A stretch of 64,000 bases of DNA from UBA7672 sp965279085 (GTDB lineage Bacteria > Pseudomonadota > Alphaproteobacteria > Caulobacterales > Hyphomonadaceae): positions 4,154,001-4,218,000 of the forward strand of contig OZ257149.1 of assembly GCA_965279085.1 (NCBI GenBank), written 5' to 3'. The first letter of the stretch is position 1. Each line of letters starts with the position of its first letter. The notes beneath the pieces were generated by a model. That model was not told the origin of the DNA. It was given only the letters and a program-made list of their open reading frames with translations, and did not search any database. Below are positions 24,539-30,690 of the stretch, piece after piece. Made by a program: the position numbers and the translations under genes.

Positions 24539-25107
24539 TCGACATACAGGCGCGCGATTGTGAGGGCTGCGTCGGGGGCATCACACTCGATAGGTTTGCC
24601 CTTGTGCTGCTTCGGCGGATCGAAGGACTGTTTGAATCGGTCATCAACAACGGTCCTAAGCTCAACGTGGGCCGGGATTACCTCGATGGTGACGGGCCCT
24701 TTGTGCTCTTCTCCGAGCTCCAAATCGACTTTGCCGCCTCGGATAACGAGGCTTTTGATGTGAATTTTCTCGCCCGGCGCCCCAATACCGACGCCGCCCG
24801 ATCTTAGTTCAGTGACAGGATCAATGCCGTGCTCTTCGGCATTCCTAGCTTGGTACATGTACAGCGCCAGTTCGTCGGCTCGGCCGGCGCGCTTGGTTGT
24901 ACCAAACCACTGTCTTCCCTGCGGCGATGCGAACGACGCATTTTCGAGAACATGGATGACGGAGACGGCAGCAATCAGAAACTGCCTCCACTGCTTAGCG
25001 AAGATTGTGTAGTCTGTGGCTTCAGCGCAGTTCTTAAGTGTTGCCCGCGCGTCGTCTAAGCAGACCTTCGCCTTCTCAATTCCAGCAGGCTTGATGTAAC
25101 CAGGCAT
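24496..25107 (-). CDS. HEPN-like passenger protein
   Basis: A 203-residue protein. The N-terminal half is helical (FAKQWRQFLIAAVSVIHVLE) and contains R88-N-A-E-E-H93, the Rx4H motif with Asn after Arg that marks HEPN ribonuclease domains, in the context ALYMYQARNAEEHGI. The C-terminal half is beta-rich and may bind a partner. HEPN proteins are common in toxin-antitoxin and phage-defence systems; that role here is inferred. The start codon overlaps the start of the opposite-strand small gene (shared CATG). Confidence 0.65.
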   Translation of the reverse strand: MPGYIKPAGIEKAKVCLDDARATLKNCAEATDYTIFAKQWRQFLIAAVSVIHVLENASFASPQGRQWFGTTKRAGRADELALYMYQARNAEEHGIDPVTELRSGGVGIGAPGEKIHIKSLVIRGGKVDLELGEEHKGPVTIEVIPAHVELRTVVDDRFKQSFDPPKQHKGKPIECDAPDAALTIARLYVDYLAEMIADAERLA

Positions 25108-25246
25108 GTCTCAATCATCCGATGACAAAGAGCGAGACGAAGTGCTCAAGCGGATGCTCAGCACGCCGCCGAAGAAGCAAAAGGTACTCAAAGAAGAGCT
25201 GAAGAAGGGGCGCGGGCCGAAGCCCGCACCCCCATCCAAGCGCTAG
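25106..25246 (+). CDS. Small basic passenger protein, element A
   Basis: A 46-residue lysine-rich protein (ERDEVLKRMLSTPPKKQK and a Pro/Lys tail). Its ATG overlaps the ATG of the HEPN-like gene on the other strand, and its stop overlaps the stop of the DUF1508 gene (CTAG). The same arrangement and a similar R-D-E-x(4)-R-M-x-x-T-P core recur in element B, which argues that this short frame is real. Confidence 0.6.
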   Translation: MSQSSDDKERDEVLKRMLSTPPKKQKVLKEELKKGRGPKPAPPSKR

Positions 25247-25416
25247 TCGAGAAACTTGATCGTCACACCACCGGTGTTGCAGATCAGGTTGATCCCGCGA
25301 ACGCAGTCTTCTTTGTTGTGATAGCCCTCGGCGGAATCGGCAATCTTCCGACCGTTGGCAGCGTAGAAGGTCCAACGCCAGTACCCGGCGCGGTCCTTAT
25401 AGACTCGATATTCCAT
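25243..25416 (-). CDS. DUF1508 (YegP-like) protein, element A
   Basis: A 57-residue single-unit DUF1508 protein. YRVYKDRAGYWRWTFYAANG then KIADSAEGYHNKEDCVRGIN is the family pattern (stress-linked YegP-type fold). It has a clear homologue in element B at the same relative position. No enzymatic residues are known for the family. Confidence 0.8.
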   Translation of the reverse strand: MEYRVYKDRAGYWRWTFYAANGRKIADSAEGYHNKEDCVRGINLICNTGGVTIKFLD

Positions 25417-25427
25417 GGAGTTTCCCT

Positions 25428-25634
25428 GTGGCTGATAAAACCAGCCGGTTCCTCTTTGAGTACCGGCATAAGGGATCGGAATACGCTCTAGAAATTCGAG
25501 CCGAGAATTTGGAGGATGCGATGGAAAGGCTGCGCGTCATGCCGTTGGCTCGATACAAGGGTGAGGTCGTTCTCTCGGGTCGTGTTCCCGGTTGGATAAG
25601 TAAGATCGTAGGTGCGGTGCGCCCTGCTCGTTAG
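25428..25634 (+). CDS. Small passenger protein of the RFLFEYRH type, element A
   Basis: A 68-residue protein starting from GTG at 25428. RFLFEYRHKGSEYALEIRAE and YKGEVVLSGRVPGW are shared almost word for word with the element B copy, so this is a conserved cargo family. The fold looks like alternating strands and one helix. Function unknown. It converges on the SecB-like gene and overlaps its 3' end by four bases. Confidence 0.7.
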   Translation: MADKTSRFLFEYRHKGSEYALEIRAENLEDAMERLRVMPLARYKGEVVLSGRVPGWISKIVGAVRPAR

Positions 25635-26164
25635 CTCTCGTTCGAGCCCAGTTGTTCCAGTGGATCGACGTACCCGCCAGCGGATTTAACCGGGTAGAGC
25701 AGCTTCTTGATGGGCAGAATGGGAATATCCAACCCAGCCTCGGCGGCGATGTGCGCTACATGGGTCCGAAAGTACGGCCATGTAGCGAGCGGCGCCATTC
25801 GATTGAAGAACGTATCAAGAGTCTGCTCATCGAACTCGCCCGGAAGTTTGAAGAGCACGCCATAGAGCGCCTCGATTTTGAAGATGCCTCTGTCGAATGC
25901 ATCGTCGCCTTCCGGCTTAGGCTCAGCCACATCATCCGCTTTGTTCATCCACACGCGGCAACGGACAGAGCCCATCAACACCGCGTCGTCATCCAGCACT
26001 GGGGACCCAAGCACCGTTTGCGTGATGAACTTCGGAGCGGCCACCTTATGCTCATGCAATTCGTGCGTCACTTCAAAGGAGCTTTGCGTCATGACGAGGT
26101 TCAACAATGAGGCTTGTTGGACCGCATTGTTGAAGCCGCCGTTCTTTTCTTGGCCGCTAGACAT
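25631..26164 (-). CDS. SecB-like chaperone of a TAC operon
   Basis: A 177-residue protein with the SecB fold pattern: an N-terminal strand SSFEVTHELHEHKVAAPKF, a middle strand FKIEALYGVLFKLPGEFDE, and the helix region MAPLATWPYFRTHVAHIAAE then LDIPILPIKKL, which mirrors the conserved end of SecB. In TAC systems a SecB-like chaperone protects the antitoxin from degradation. It starts nine bases after the antitoxin stop and is the third gene of the toxin-antitoxin-chaperone unit. Confidence 0.8.
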   Translation of the reverse strand: MSSGQEKNGGFNNAVQQASLLNLVMTQSSFEVTHELHEHKVAAPKFITQTVLGSPVLDDDAVLMGSVRCRVWMNKADDVAEPKPEGDDAFDRGIFKIEALYGVLFKLPGEFDEQTLDTFFNRMAPLATWPYFRTHVAHIAAEAGLDIPILPIKKLLYPVKSAGGYVDPLEQLGSNES

Positions 26165-26173
26165 ATAAGCCCT

Positions 26174-26587
26174 CTACGCCGCCACTGGCGCACGCGCTGC
26201 TGCGCATTCGCGATCGCGGTCAGGTTCGTTCGAGTTCACGGCTTCAAAGTCAAAGCTCCAGCGAAAGCTCTGCGCGGCGGAGTCCAGCGCAGCAAGTTTT
26301 CTGGCGCGCGACTTTTCCGCTTCGGCATTCATCACGTCGATTTTGCCCGTGGTGAATTTGAGCTCATCGCCAAGCAAATGAAACAGATGCGCGGCGGTCT
26401 TGATCGTCAGGTTCGACGGCTCAGCCGCAAACATCTGCGACACTCGCGCAGGACTGACACCCATGGCTTTGGCGAGCTCTTGTTTCTTCATCCCTCGCTC
26501 AGCCATGAGACGAATCGCCATGGCTTGGACGTGCGCCACGGCGCGATCCTCGACCAGCATGACGTCGAACTTCTTATTCTTGGCCAC
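26174..26587 (-). CDS. XRE-family antitoxin (HigA-like) of the TAC operon
   Basis: A 137-residue protein with a helix-turn-helix at about 22-78 (MKKQELAKAMGVSPARVSQM). The C-terminal tail includes SFRWSFDFEAVNSNEPDRD (about 107-125), an aromatic patch resembling the chaperone-addiction segment of TAC antitoxins. It lies between the toxin gene and the chaperone gene, 15 and 9 bases from them. It should neutralise the toxin and repress the operon. Confidence 0.82.
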   Translation of the reverse strand: MAKNKKFDVMLVEDRAVAHVQAMAIRLMAERGMKKQELAKAMGVSPARVSQMFAAEPSNLTIKTAAHLFHLLGDELKFTTGKIDVMNAEAEKSRARKLAALDSAAQSFRWSFDFEAVNSNEPDRDRECAAARAPVAA

Positions 26588-26602
26588 CGCAGACTCTCCC
26601 GG

Positions 26603-27010
26603 TTAAACTTTCCAGCTAGGCAATGCTGAAGCGACTAATCGCTCCACAGTGCGACGTAGCTCACTCTGATCGGCCTGATCCGTTTTCTTCACTGCGGCGC
26701 ACGTTGCAAAAAACGCGCGCCTCTCTTTGACCGAACCCTGCACTCCATAGACTCTTCCTTGGTGCCACTTGAACGCCTGCACCCGGTATTCTTTGTGACC
26801 GACTTTGTGTCGGCCTTCGTTCCGGTTCAGCCGCAACTCCGGAACCAGGTTGGGCTCAAGCTGGCAATACATGTCGGCCATGCACGCCAGAATCTTGGAC
26901 CGGTCCTTGTCCTTGAACTTCTGCATCTCTTCATCGCACTTCGCGAGAATCCATACTTCTGCGGTGGGACCGCTGTAGGCCATTCGCCAATCGCTAGCAG
27001 GCTCCGGCAT
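26603..27010 (-). CDS. RelE/HigB-like toxin of the TAC operon
   Basis: A 135-residue basic protein, first gene of the operon. KILACMADMYCQLEPN, LRLNRNEGRHKVGHKEYRVQ and FKWHQGRVYGVQGSVKERR follow the RelE/HigB (Gp49-like) order of helix, strand and basic catalytic face. Such toxins cleave mRNA at the ribosome. ATG at 27010 has GGAGG upstream and is preferred to an earlier start at 27058. Toxin-first order matches the M. tuberculosis HigBA-SecB-like TAC. Confidence 0.78.
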   Translation of the reverse strand: MPEPASDWRMAYSGPTAEVWILAKCDEEMQKFKDKDRSKILACMADMYCQLEPNLVPELRLNRNEGRHKVGHKEYRVQAFKWHQGRVYGVQGSVKERRAFFATCAAVKKTDQADQSELRRTVERLVASALPSWKV

Positions 27011-27020
27011 GGGGCCTCCG

Positions 27021-27039
27021 CTTAACTTATAACTTAAGT
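27021..27039. promoter_or_regulatory. AT-rich palindromic operator of the TAC operon
   Basis: CTTAACTTATAACTTAAG is an imperfect palindrome containing AACTTA twice, 11 bases before the toxin start. Toxin-antitoxin operons usually carry such autoregulatory sites, and the XRE antitoxin is the likely binder. It may also hold the -10 element. Confidence 0.5.
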
Positions 27040-27273
27040 CGATGCAACGAGGATTCAATTAACAAATTCGCGAAAAACGCAGGTTTTTCGCAGCTTTGCA
27101 GCTGTCGCTTCCGCAACGGAAATACCCCCCAGATTCAGTTGCTTATATCATGAACTTGCCCCGGGTAAACCTAGGGCTAGTCTCGGAACGGGTAATTGCG
27201 AACCCTGATTTTCTTAGGCTTGGGAGGGTGCTTCCGGCGGTAACGGAGGAATCTCTCAGCCCTGATCCTGAAA

Positions 27274-28233
27274 TCAGGCTGCGTTAGTCCGCCGATATGT
27301 GAGGCGCTTGCCGAGCGTGCCTTTGAGAGCGGCCTGCGTGCGGTCGTTGTCGTTGAAGCCTTGGGCTTCGCGGAAGTTGTAGCGGAAATCGTACTCAGCC
27401 AGATAGCGGTGCAGGTGTTTCTCAGCGCAGTGCTGATAGATGCCGCGCATACCGCGCTTGAAGATAGAGAAGTAGCCTTCCAGCGAGTTGGTGTGGATCC
27501 ACTCGCGAACGTATTCCTTCGCTGAGTGCTTCACGGTGCCATGCTCGAAACCGAGTTGGCCGATATCGGAGTAGAGGCGGCTTTCATCGGTCGCCAGCTT
27601 CGTATCGGGCGACACGTTGTCGATGATGATGTTGGTGACGGTGTGCTTGTCAGCCGAGCCGACATGGAAGGTGCGAATGTTTCCGCCGCGCTCGATCAGA
27701 GCAACGATGGGGCGGTCATTGCGGCGGTTGAGTTTCTTGTGGCGCAGGTTGCCGAGGCGCGGAACGGGCTTAGCGACAGCGGGCTTGCCGTAATAGGTCT
27801 CGTCCGCTTCCACGATCTTGTCCTTGCCGCCGAGCGGCGGGAGGCCGCCACCGGGCTTCATCGCCTCACGGATGCGATGAGCCATGAACCACGCAGTACG
27901 GTAGGAGCCGAAGCCAAGCTCACGATGAAGCTGGGACGCGCTCATACCTTTCTTGGACGAGCAAAGCAGGTGGGTGGCCATCAGCCACTTGTGCAGCGGG
28001 ATATGCGACTTCTCGAAAACGGTCCCCATGACCGCAGTGAACTGGCCACGGCATTCCTTCTCGCGGCACTGGAAGAGGCCGGGGCGCGAAGCCTTGCCCA
28101 TCAGGCGGGCCACGTTGACCGAGCCGCAGTGGAAACAGACCGGGCCTTCCGGCCAACGGACGCCCTCGAAGTGCGCCAGCGCGGCGACCTCGTTGTTGTA
28201 GATCGGCTTATGAAGTTCGGCCTGTTTGGTCAT
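27274..28233 (-). CDS. IS1595-family transposase, element A
   Basis: A 319-residue transposase. A zinc ribbon at the start (CFHCGSVN and FQCREKEC) is followed by the helix-turn-helix KKGMSASQLHRELGFGSYRT and a DDE-type catalytic core with VEADETYYGK, LATDESRLY, and HTNSLEGYFSIFKRG. This is the ISXO2-like (IS1595) order. ATG at 28233 is preferred to 28287. It lies just inside the right inverted repeat. Confidence 0.93.
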   Translation of the reverse strand: MTKQAELHKPIYNNEVAALAHFEGVRWPEGPVCFHCGSVNVARLMGKASRPGLFQCREKECRGQFTAVMGTVFEKSHIPLHKWLMATHLLCSSKKGMSASQLHRELGFGSYRTAWFMAHRIREAMKPGGGLPPLGGKDKIVEADETYYGKPAVAKPVPRLGNLRHKKLNRRNDRPIVALIERGGNIRTFHVGSADKHTVTNIIIDNVSPDTKLATDESRLYSDIGQLGFEHGTVKHSAKEYVREWIHTNSLEGYFSIFKRGMRGIYQHCAEKHLHRYLAEYDFRYNFREAQGFNDNDRTQAALKGTLGKRLTYRRTNAA

Positions 28234-28271
28234 GTGCAGCTCCAATGCCCTGAATCTAGGGGCAGTGGGCC

Positions 28272-28294
28272 GCTTTGTAAAGTGCATAATTAGG
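28272..28294 (-). repeat. Right terminal inverted repeat of element A
   Basis: Inverted copy of the left end at 24237-24259. The target duplication AATAATGT follows at 28295-28302. Confidence 0.88.
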
Positions 28295-28302
28295 AATAAT
28301 GT
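28295..28302 (+). repeat. Target duplication AATAATGT, right copy (element A)
   Basis: Second copy of the 8-mer at 24229-24236. It is followed by CCTA, completing TAGG-N8-CCTA around the insertion point. Confidence 0.9.
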
Positions 28303-28314
28303 CCTAGATGTAGG

Positions 28315-28322
28315 AAAGTTAT
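28315..28322 (+). repeat. Target duplication AAAGTTAT, left copy (element B)
   Basis: Perfectly repeated at 31767-31774. The joined flanks read GATGTAGG-N8-CCTACATC, a perfect 8-bp inverted repeat around the target. Confidence 0.9.
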
Positions 28323-28344
28323 CCTAATTATGCACTTGACATAA
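28323..28344 (+). repeat. Left terminal inverted repeat of element B
   Basis: Perfect 22-bp match in inverted form to 31745-31766. A GGGACAGGCCGG motif lies inside this end, as at the other left ends. Confidence 0.9.
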
Positions 28345-28411
28345 TACCCGGATAAAACCATCAATAGGTGGGACAGGCCGGTAGTCTCGTGCTCTCCATG
28401 GAGAGCTTTCC

Positions 28412-28657
28412 TTGGTCGAAGAGGCCGCCAGTGAGGACGACAAGGCGGCGCTTCGGTTTGCCAAGGCGCTTATCGATGAACTGCGTCGGGAAGACAGCGT
28501 GCTTGTCGATGACGAGCGCAATGACAGCGACGGTCTACCCATTCCCGGTCGGGCTTATGTTGACGGCGAAATCGACTTTCTGGCGGTAGTTCGTAGACTC
28601 AGATCGAGAGAAGGCCTGCAGGAATTTTCGCAAAGAACTGCTTCGCGACGTTCTTGA
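28412..28657 (+). CDS. Small passenger protein, element B
   Basis: An 81-residue acidic protein read from TTG at 28412 (VEEAASEDDKAALRFAKALI). Its start resembles the first cargo gene of element A, but the ATG is TTG here and the ribosome site is weaker (GAGAG). It overlaps the 3' end of the opposite-strand remnant, as in element A. Expression is doubtful. Confidence 0.45.
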   Translation: MVEEAASEDDKAALRFAKALIDELRREDSVLVDDERNDSDGLPIPGRAYVDGEIDFLAVVRRLRSREGLQEFSQRTASRRS

Positions 28658-28824
28658 GCTGATCTTCGCTTTTCTGATTCGCCGCATAGGAAACAACCTT
28701 TCCGTCCCATGTGGCCGTGTACCTATCGTTGACGATCGAGTCCGACATGAACAGGCCTTCGGCATTGCTTACGGAGAGTCCGGGCTGCTCGTGAGATCCC
28801 GAAAAGCTATGGACCGCTTTCTTC
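28599..28824 (-). pseudogene. Minus-strand cargo gene truncated at its 5' end
   Basis: An open frame with coding character (GLFMSDSIVNDRYTATWDGK and VVSYAANQKSEDQLKNVAKQ) ends at 28599 and runs upstream without a start codon into the internal left-end repeat at 28825, where a stop appears. An ATG at 28748 would give only 49 residues, and sequence before it also looks coding. It is best read as a gene whose 5' end was removed by the inner element. Confidence 0.55.
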
Positions 28825-28847
28825 CCTAATTATGCCTTTGACAAAAG
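28825..28847 (+). repeat. Internal left-end-like inverted repeat (third element)
   Basis: CCTAATTATGC-CTTTGACA closely resembles the left ends of elements A and B. A GTGACAGGCCGG motif lies about 25 bp inside, as in the others. The eight bases before it (GCTTTCTT) match neither target duplication, so it is a leftover end and not the active boundary. Confidence 0.75.
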
Positions 28848-28919
28848 TTGCACCATGGATAGCCCCCCCCGCGTGACAGGCCGGATTTAGAAGAGCTACG
28901 AGCTTGGATAATCGAGACG

Positions 28920-29015
28920 ATGGGAAATTTGCGTTCAGCGGCCTCCGAACTGAGAGCCGTCCTTGAGCGCGCAGAGGAGCGCCTTCGCGACTTGGATTTC
29001 CTCAACCGAGACTAG
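28920..29015 (+). CDS. Short cargo frame, possibly a fragment
   Basis: A 31-residue helical peptide (MGNLRSAASELRAVLERAEE). The frame stays open upstream with coding-like residues (PDLEELRAWIIET) back to a run of eight C at 28863-28870. An ATG at 28855 would join it if one base were added to that run. It takes the place of the small plus-strand gene of the other modules. Its stop overlaps the stop of the next gene (CTAG). Confidence 0.35.
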   Translation: MGNLRSAASELRAVLERAEERLRDLDFLNRD

Positions 29016-29896
29016 AGCGGCTTGATCTTTATTTCGTCGGTCAGTTCAAGCGGACCCTTCCAAAGATTTCGATCCTTGAGAAGAGATGGGTCGCACCACT
29101 CAGGGGTCAGCGGCAAACCGGTTTCGAAGATAGGAAAGACAAAAATGGTGGGATTCGAGACGCCGGATCGTTGAGTTGGGGCGGTTGCGCAAACGCTGAT
29201 CTTGCCTTCAAACGGATCCGCACTCAGTTCGGCAAAATCGTTTTCCGAGATCTCAATTCGGCAGGTGTGCATGGAAACCGTCATGAATAGGGCGAGCATT
29301 TGTTTGAGGCTCGACAGCCTTTCGACTTCCCTCTGGTCGATAATTCCATTGCGCACCAAAACGCGACCGAATTCGATGACCAATCGTTCTGGGCCGGTAG
29401 ATGGCGCCACTACGATGTAGTTTGTGAGCGATCTAAGCAGCGAAAGTTCGTCGGCATTTAAGGCCGAGGCTCTATAGGTGCCATCTGGGCTTTTACTGAA
29501 CCGCTTCTTCAGGTCCCGATAAATACCCTGAGTCCGGCTGCGATTGAATCCCGTATCTTTGCGGATGAACCTCTGCGCCACCAAATCAAAGGCGGCCTGC
29601 AAAACAAGAGGGAAGTTCGGCGGCAAGCGACTGAGGTCCATCGGGGTCGTCATGTGCCAGACTTTGAAACGCACTAGGTGGAACATGTTTCGAATACGCT
29701 GAGTATTGAAACCCGTGTCGCGCCTATCGGGATGCGCTACAAAATCCGCTAGTTCCTGTATAAGCTCGCCATCTCCGGTGCGCGTCCGAACGCCAAGCAG
29801 AATGCGGTGCAAATCGTTGACGCGCGGCGGACCTTTGATCAGACGAAGCGTGCGTGCTCTCAGTTCTTCCTTTTGGTTTGCAGTCAAATCAGACAT
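29012..29896 (-). CDS. Hypothetical passenger protein, 294 residues
   Basis: A soluble, mostly helical N-terminal part with two similar segments (DRRDTGFNTQRIRNMF and RKDTGFNRSRTQGIYRDL), then a C-terminal part ending in a short beta-rich region. The repeated DTGFN-x-x-R-x-x-x-(I/M) motif is striking. No family was recognised. It occupies the slot held by the HEPN-like gene in element A and likewise shares a CATG start overlap with a small basic gene on the other strand. Confidence 0.7.
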   Translation of the reverse strand: MSDLTANQKEELRARTLRLIKGPPRVNDLHRILLGVRTRTGDGELIQELADFVAHPDRRDTGFNTQRIRNMFHLVRFKVWHMTTPMDLSRLPPNFPLVLQAAFDLVAQRFIRKDTGFNRSRTQGIYRDLKKRFSKSPDGTYRASALNADELSLLRSLTNYIVVAPSTGPERLVIEFGRVLVRNGIIDQREVERLSSLKQMLALFMTVSMHTCRIEISENDFAELSADPFEGKISVCATAPTQRSGVSNPTIFVFPIFETGLPLTPEWCDPSLLKDRNLWKGPLELTDEIKIKPL

Positions 29897-30068
29897 GAAA
29901 AAACCAGCCTCTGATCCTGACCAGCGCAGCCCTCAAGAGGCCGCGCGCCTACGTGATGAAAGCATCCGTCGCATGATCGCGACGCCGAAGAAGACGCACG
30001 CCGAAGATCCAAAGCGGCCGCGCGTGAAAGAGCCGAAGCTCAAGCCGCGCGGCCTATGGAAGGACTAG
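29895..30068 (+). CDS. Small basic passenger protein, element B
   Basis: A 57-residue, Lys/Pro-rich protein (RDESIRRMIATPKKTHAEDP) related to the 46-residue protein of element A. Its ATG overlaps the ATG of the 294-residue gene on the other strand. It ends directly against the DUF1508 gene. Confidence 0.6.
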   Translation: MKKPASDPDQRSPQEAARLRDESIRRMIATPKKTHAEDPKRPRVKEPKLKPRGLWKD

Positions 30069-30239
30069 CTATTTCTCTTTGATCGGAATGCCGCCCATGC
30101 CCGCGATCAGGTTGATCGCGTGCGAGGCATCGGCCTTGTTGTGGTAGCTCTCACCCGAATCCGCGAGCTTGCGCCCGTTCGCCGCAATGAGCGTCCAGCG
30201 CCATTGACTGGCTTGATCGCGATAGAGAACAAAGTGCAT
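30069..30239 (-). CDS. DUF1508 (YegP-like) protein, element B
   Basis: A 56-residue DUF1508 protein: FVLYRDQASQWRWTLIAANG and KLADSGESYHNKADASHAIN. It is the counterpart of the element A copy, differing at many residues, so the two elements diverged some time ago. Its ATG overlaps the ATG of the next plus-strand gene. Confidence 0.8.
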   Translation of the reverse strand: MHFVLYRDQASQWRWTLIAANGRKLADSGESYHNKADASHAINLIAGMGGIPIKEK

Positions 30240-30471
30240 GGTAAAACTCCGTTGTGATTCCAAACGCCGGTTTCTGTTTGAATACCGGCACGACGGGGCG
30301 GAGTGGGCCCTAGAGATACACGCCCGCGATCTGGACGACGCCAAGGCTAAGGTTCGAGCCATTCCTTGGGCGGCATACAGAGGCGAGATCGTGGTCTCAG
30401 GGCGCATTCCGGACGGCTGGCTTTCCAGGCTCATCGCCCGAATCATCCGACCATCGGCGGGAATTTTGTAG
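30238..30471 (+). CDS. Small passenger protein of the RFLFEYRH type, element B
   Basis: A 77-residue protein. RFLFEYRHDGAEWALEIHAR and YRGEIVVSGRIPDGW match the element A copy closely, with a slightly longer N-terminus. Function unknown; conservation of the pair in both elements implies a role tied to the transposon or its host range. Confidence 0.7.
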   Translation: MVKLRCDSKRRFLFEYRHDGAEWALEIHARDLDDAKAKVRAIPWAAYRGEIVVSGRIPDGWLSRLIARIIRPSAGIL

Positions 30472-30539
30472 ATCGCTTGCTACAGAGTCGAGTCGAAGTT
30501 CACTAATCGTTCTGTGGACGCCGTAATGGCTCCACAACC

Positions 30540-30680
30540 TCAGTCTCTGAACGGATAGCTCCGTACCCTGATCTTTTTCGGCTTCGGCGGATGCTTCTTC
30601 CGGTATCGTAGGAAGCGCCGCGCCAGCAGCTTCGGGTTCTGTGATGCTGTTGAGTAGGGATGCGCCGGAGGCCGTGGCAT
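30540..30680 (-). CDS. Small Lys/Arg-rich peptide gene downstream of the transposase
   Basis: A 46-residue peptide from ATG at 30680, with GGAAGGGG directly before it. The C-terminal stretch RFLRYRKKHPPKPKKIRVRS then YPFRD is conserved as codons downstream of the element A transposase (about 27169-27260), though no start codon was found there. Such conservation at the protein level suggests a real, highly basic product. Confidence 0.5.
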   Translation of the reverse strand: MPRPPAHPYSTASQNPKLLARRFLRYRKKHPPKPKKIRVRSYPFRD

Positions 30681-30690
30681 CCCCTTCCGC

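Larger units (their letters stand above)
24237..28294. mobile_element. Element A: IS1595-type transposon with passenger genes (4058 bp)
   Basis: The ends are 23-bp inverted repeats (24237-24259 and 28272-28294, 21 of 23 identical, beginning CCTAATTATGCACTT). They are flanked by a perfect AATAATGT duplication. The contents, left to right, are: a small plus-strand gene, a HEPN-like protein, a small basic protein, a DUF1508 protein, a second small protein, a SecB-like chaperone, an XRE antitoxin, a RelE/HigB-like toxin, and the transposase. The insertion lies in a TAGG-N8-CCTA sequence. Long IS1595 relatives with passenger genes are known. Confidence 0.9.

Noticed and set aside
27096..27287. A 63-codon plus-strand frame left of the element A transposase
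   Set aside because: It is antisense to the conserved basic peptide codons and shows no start signal.
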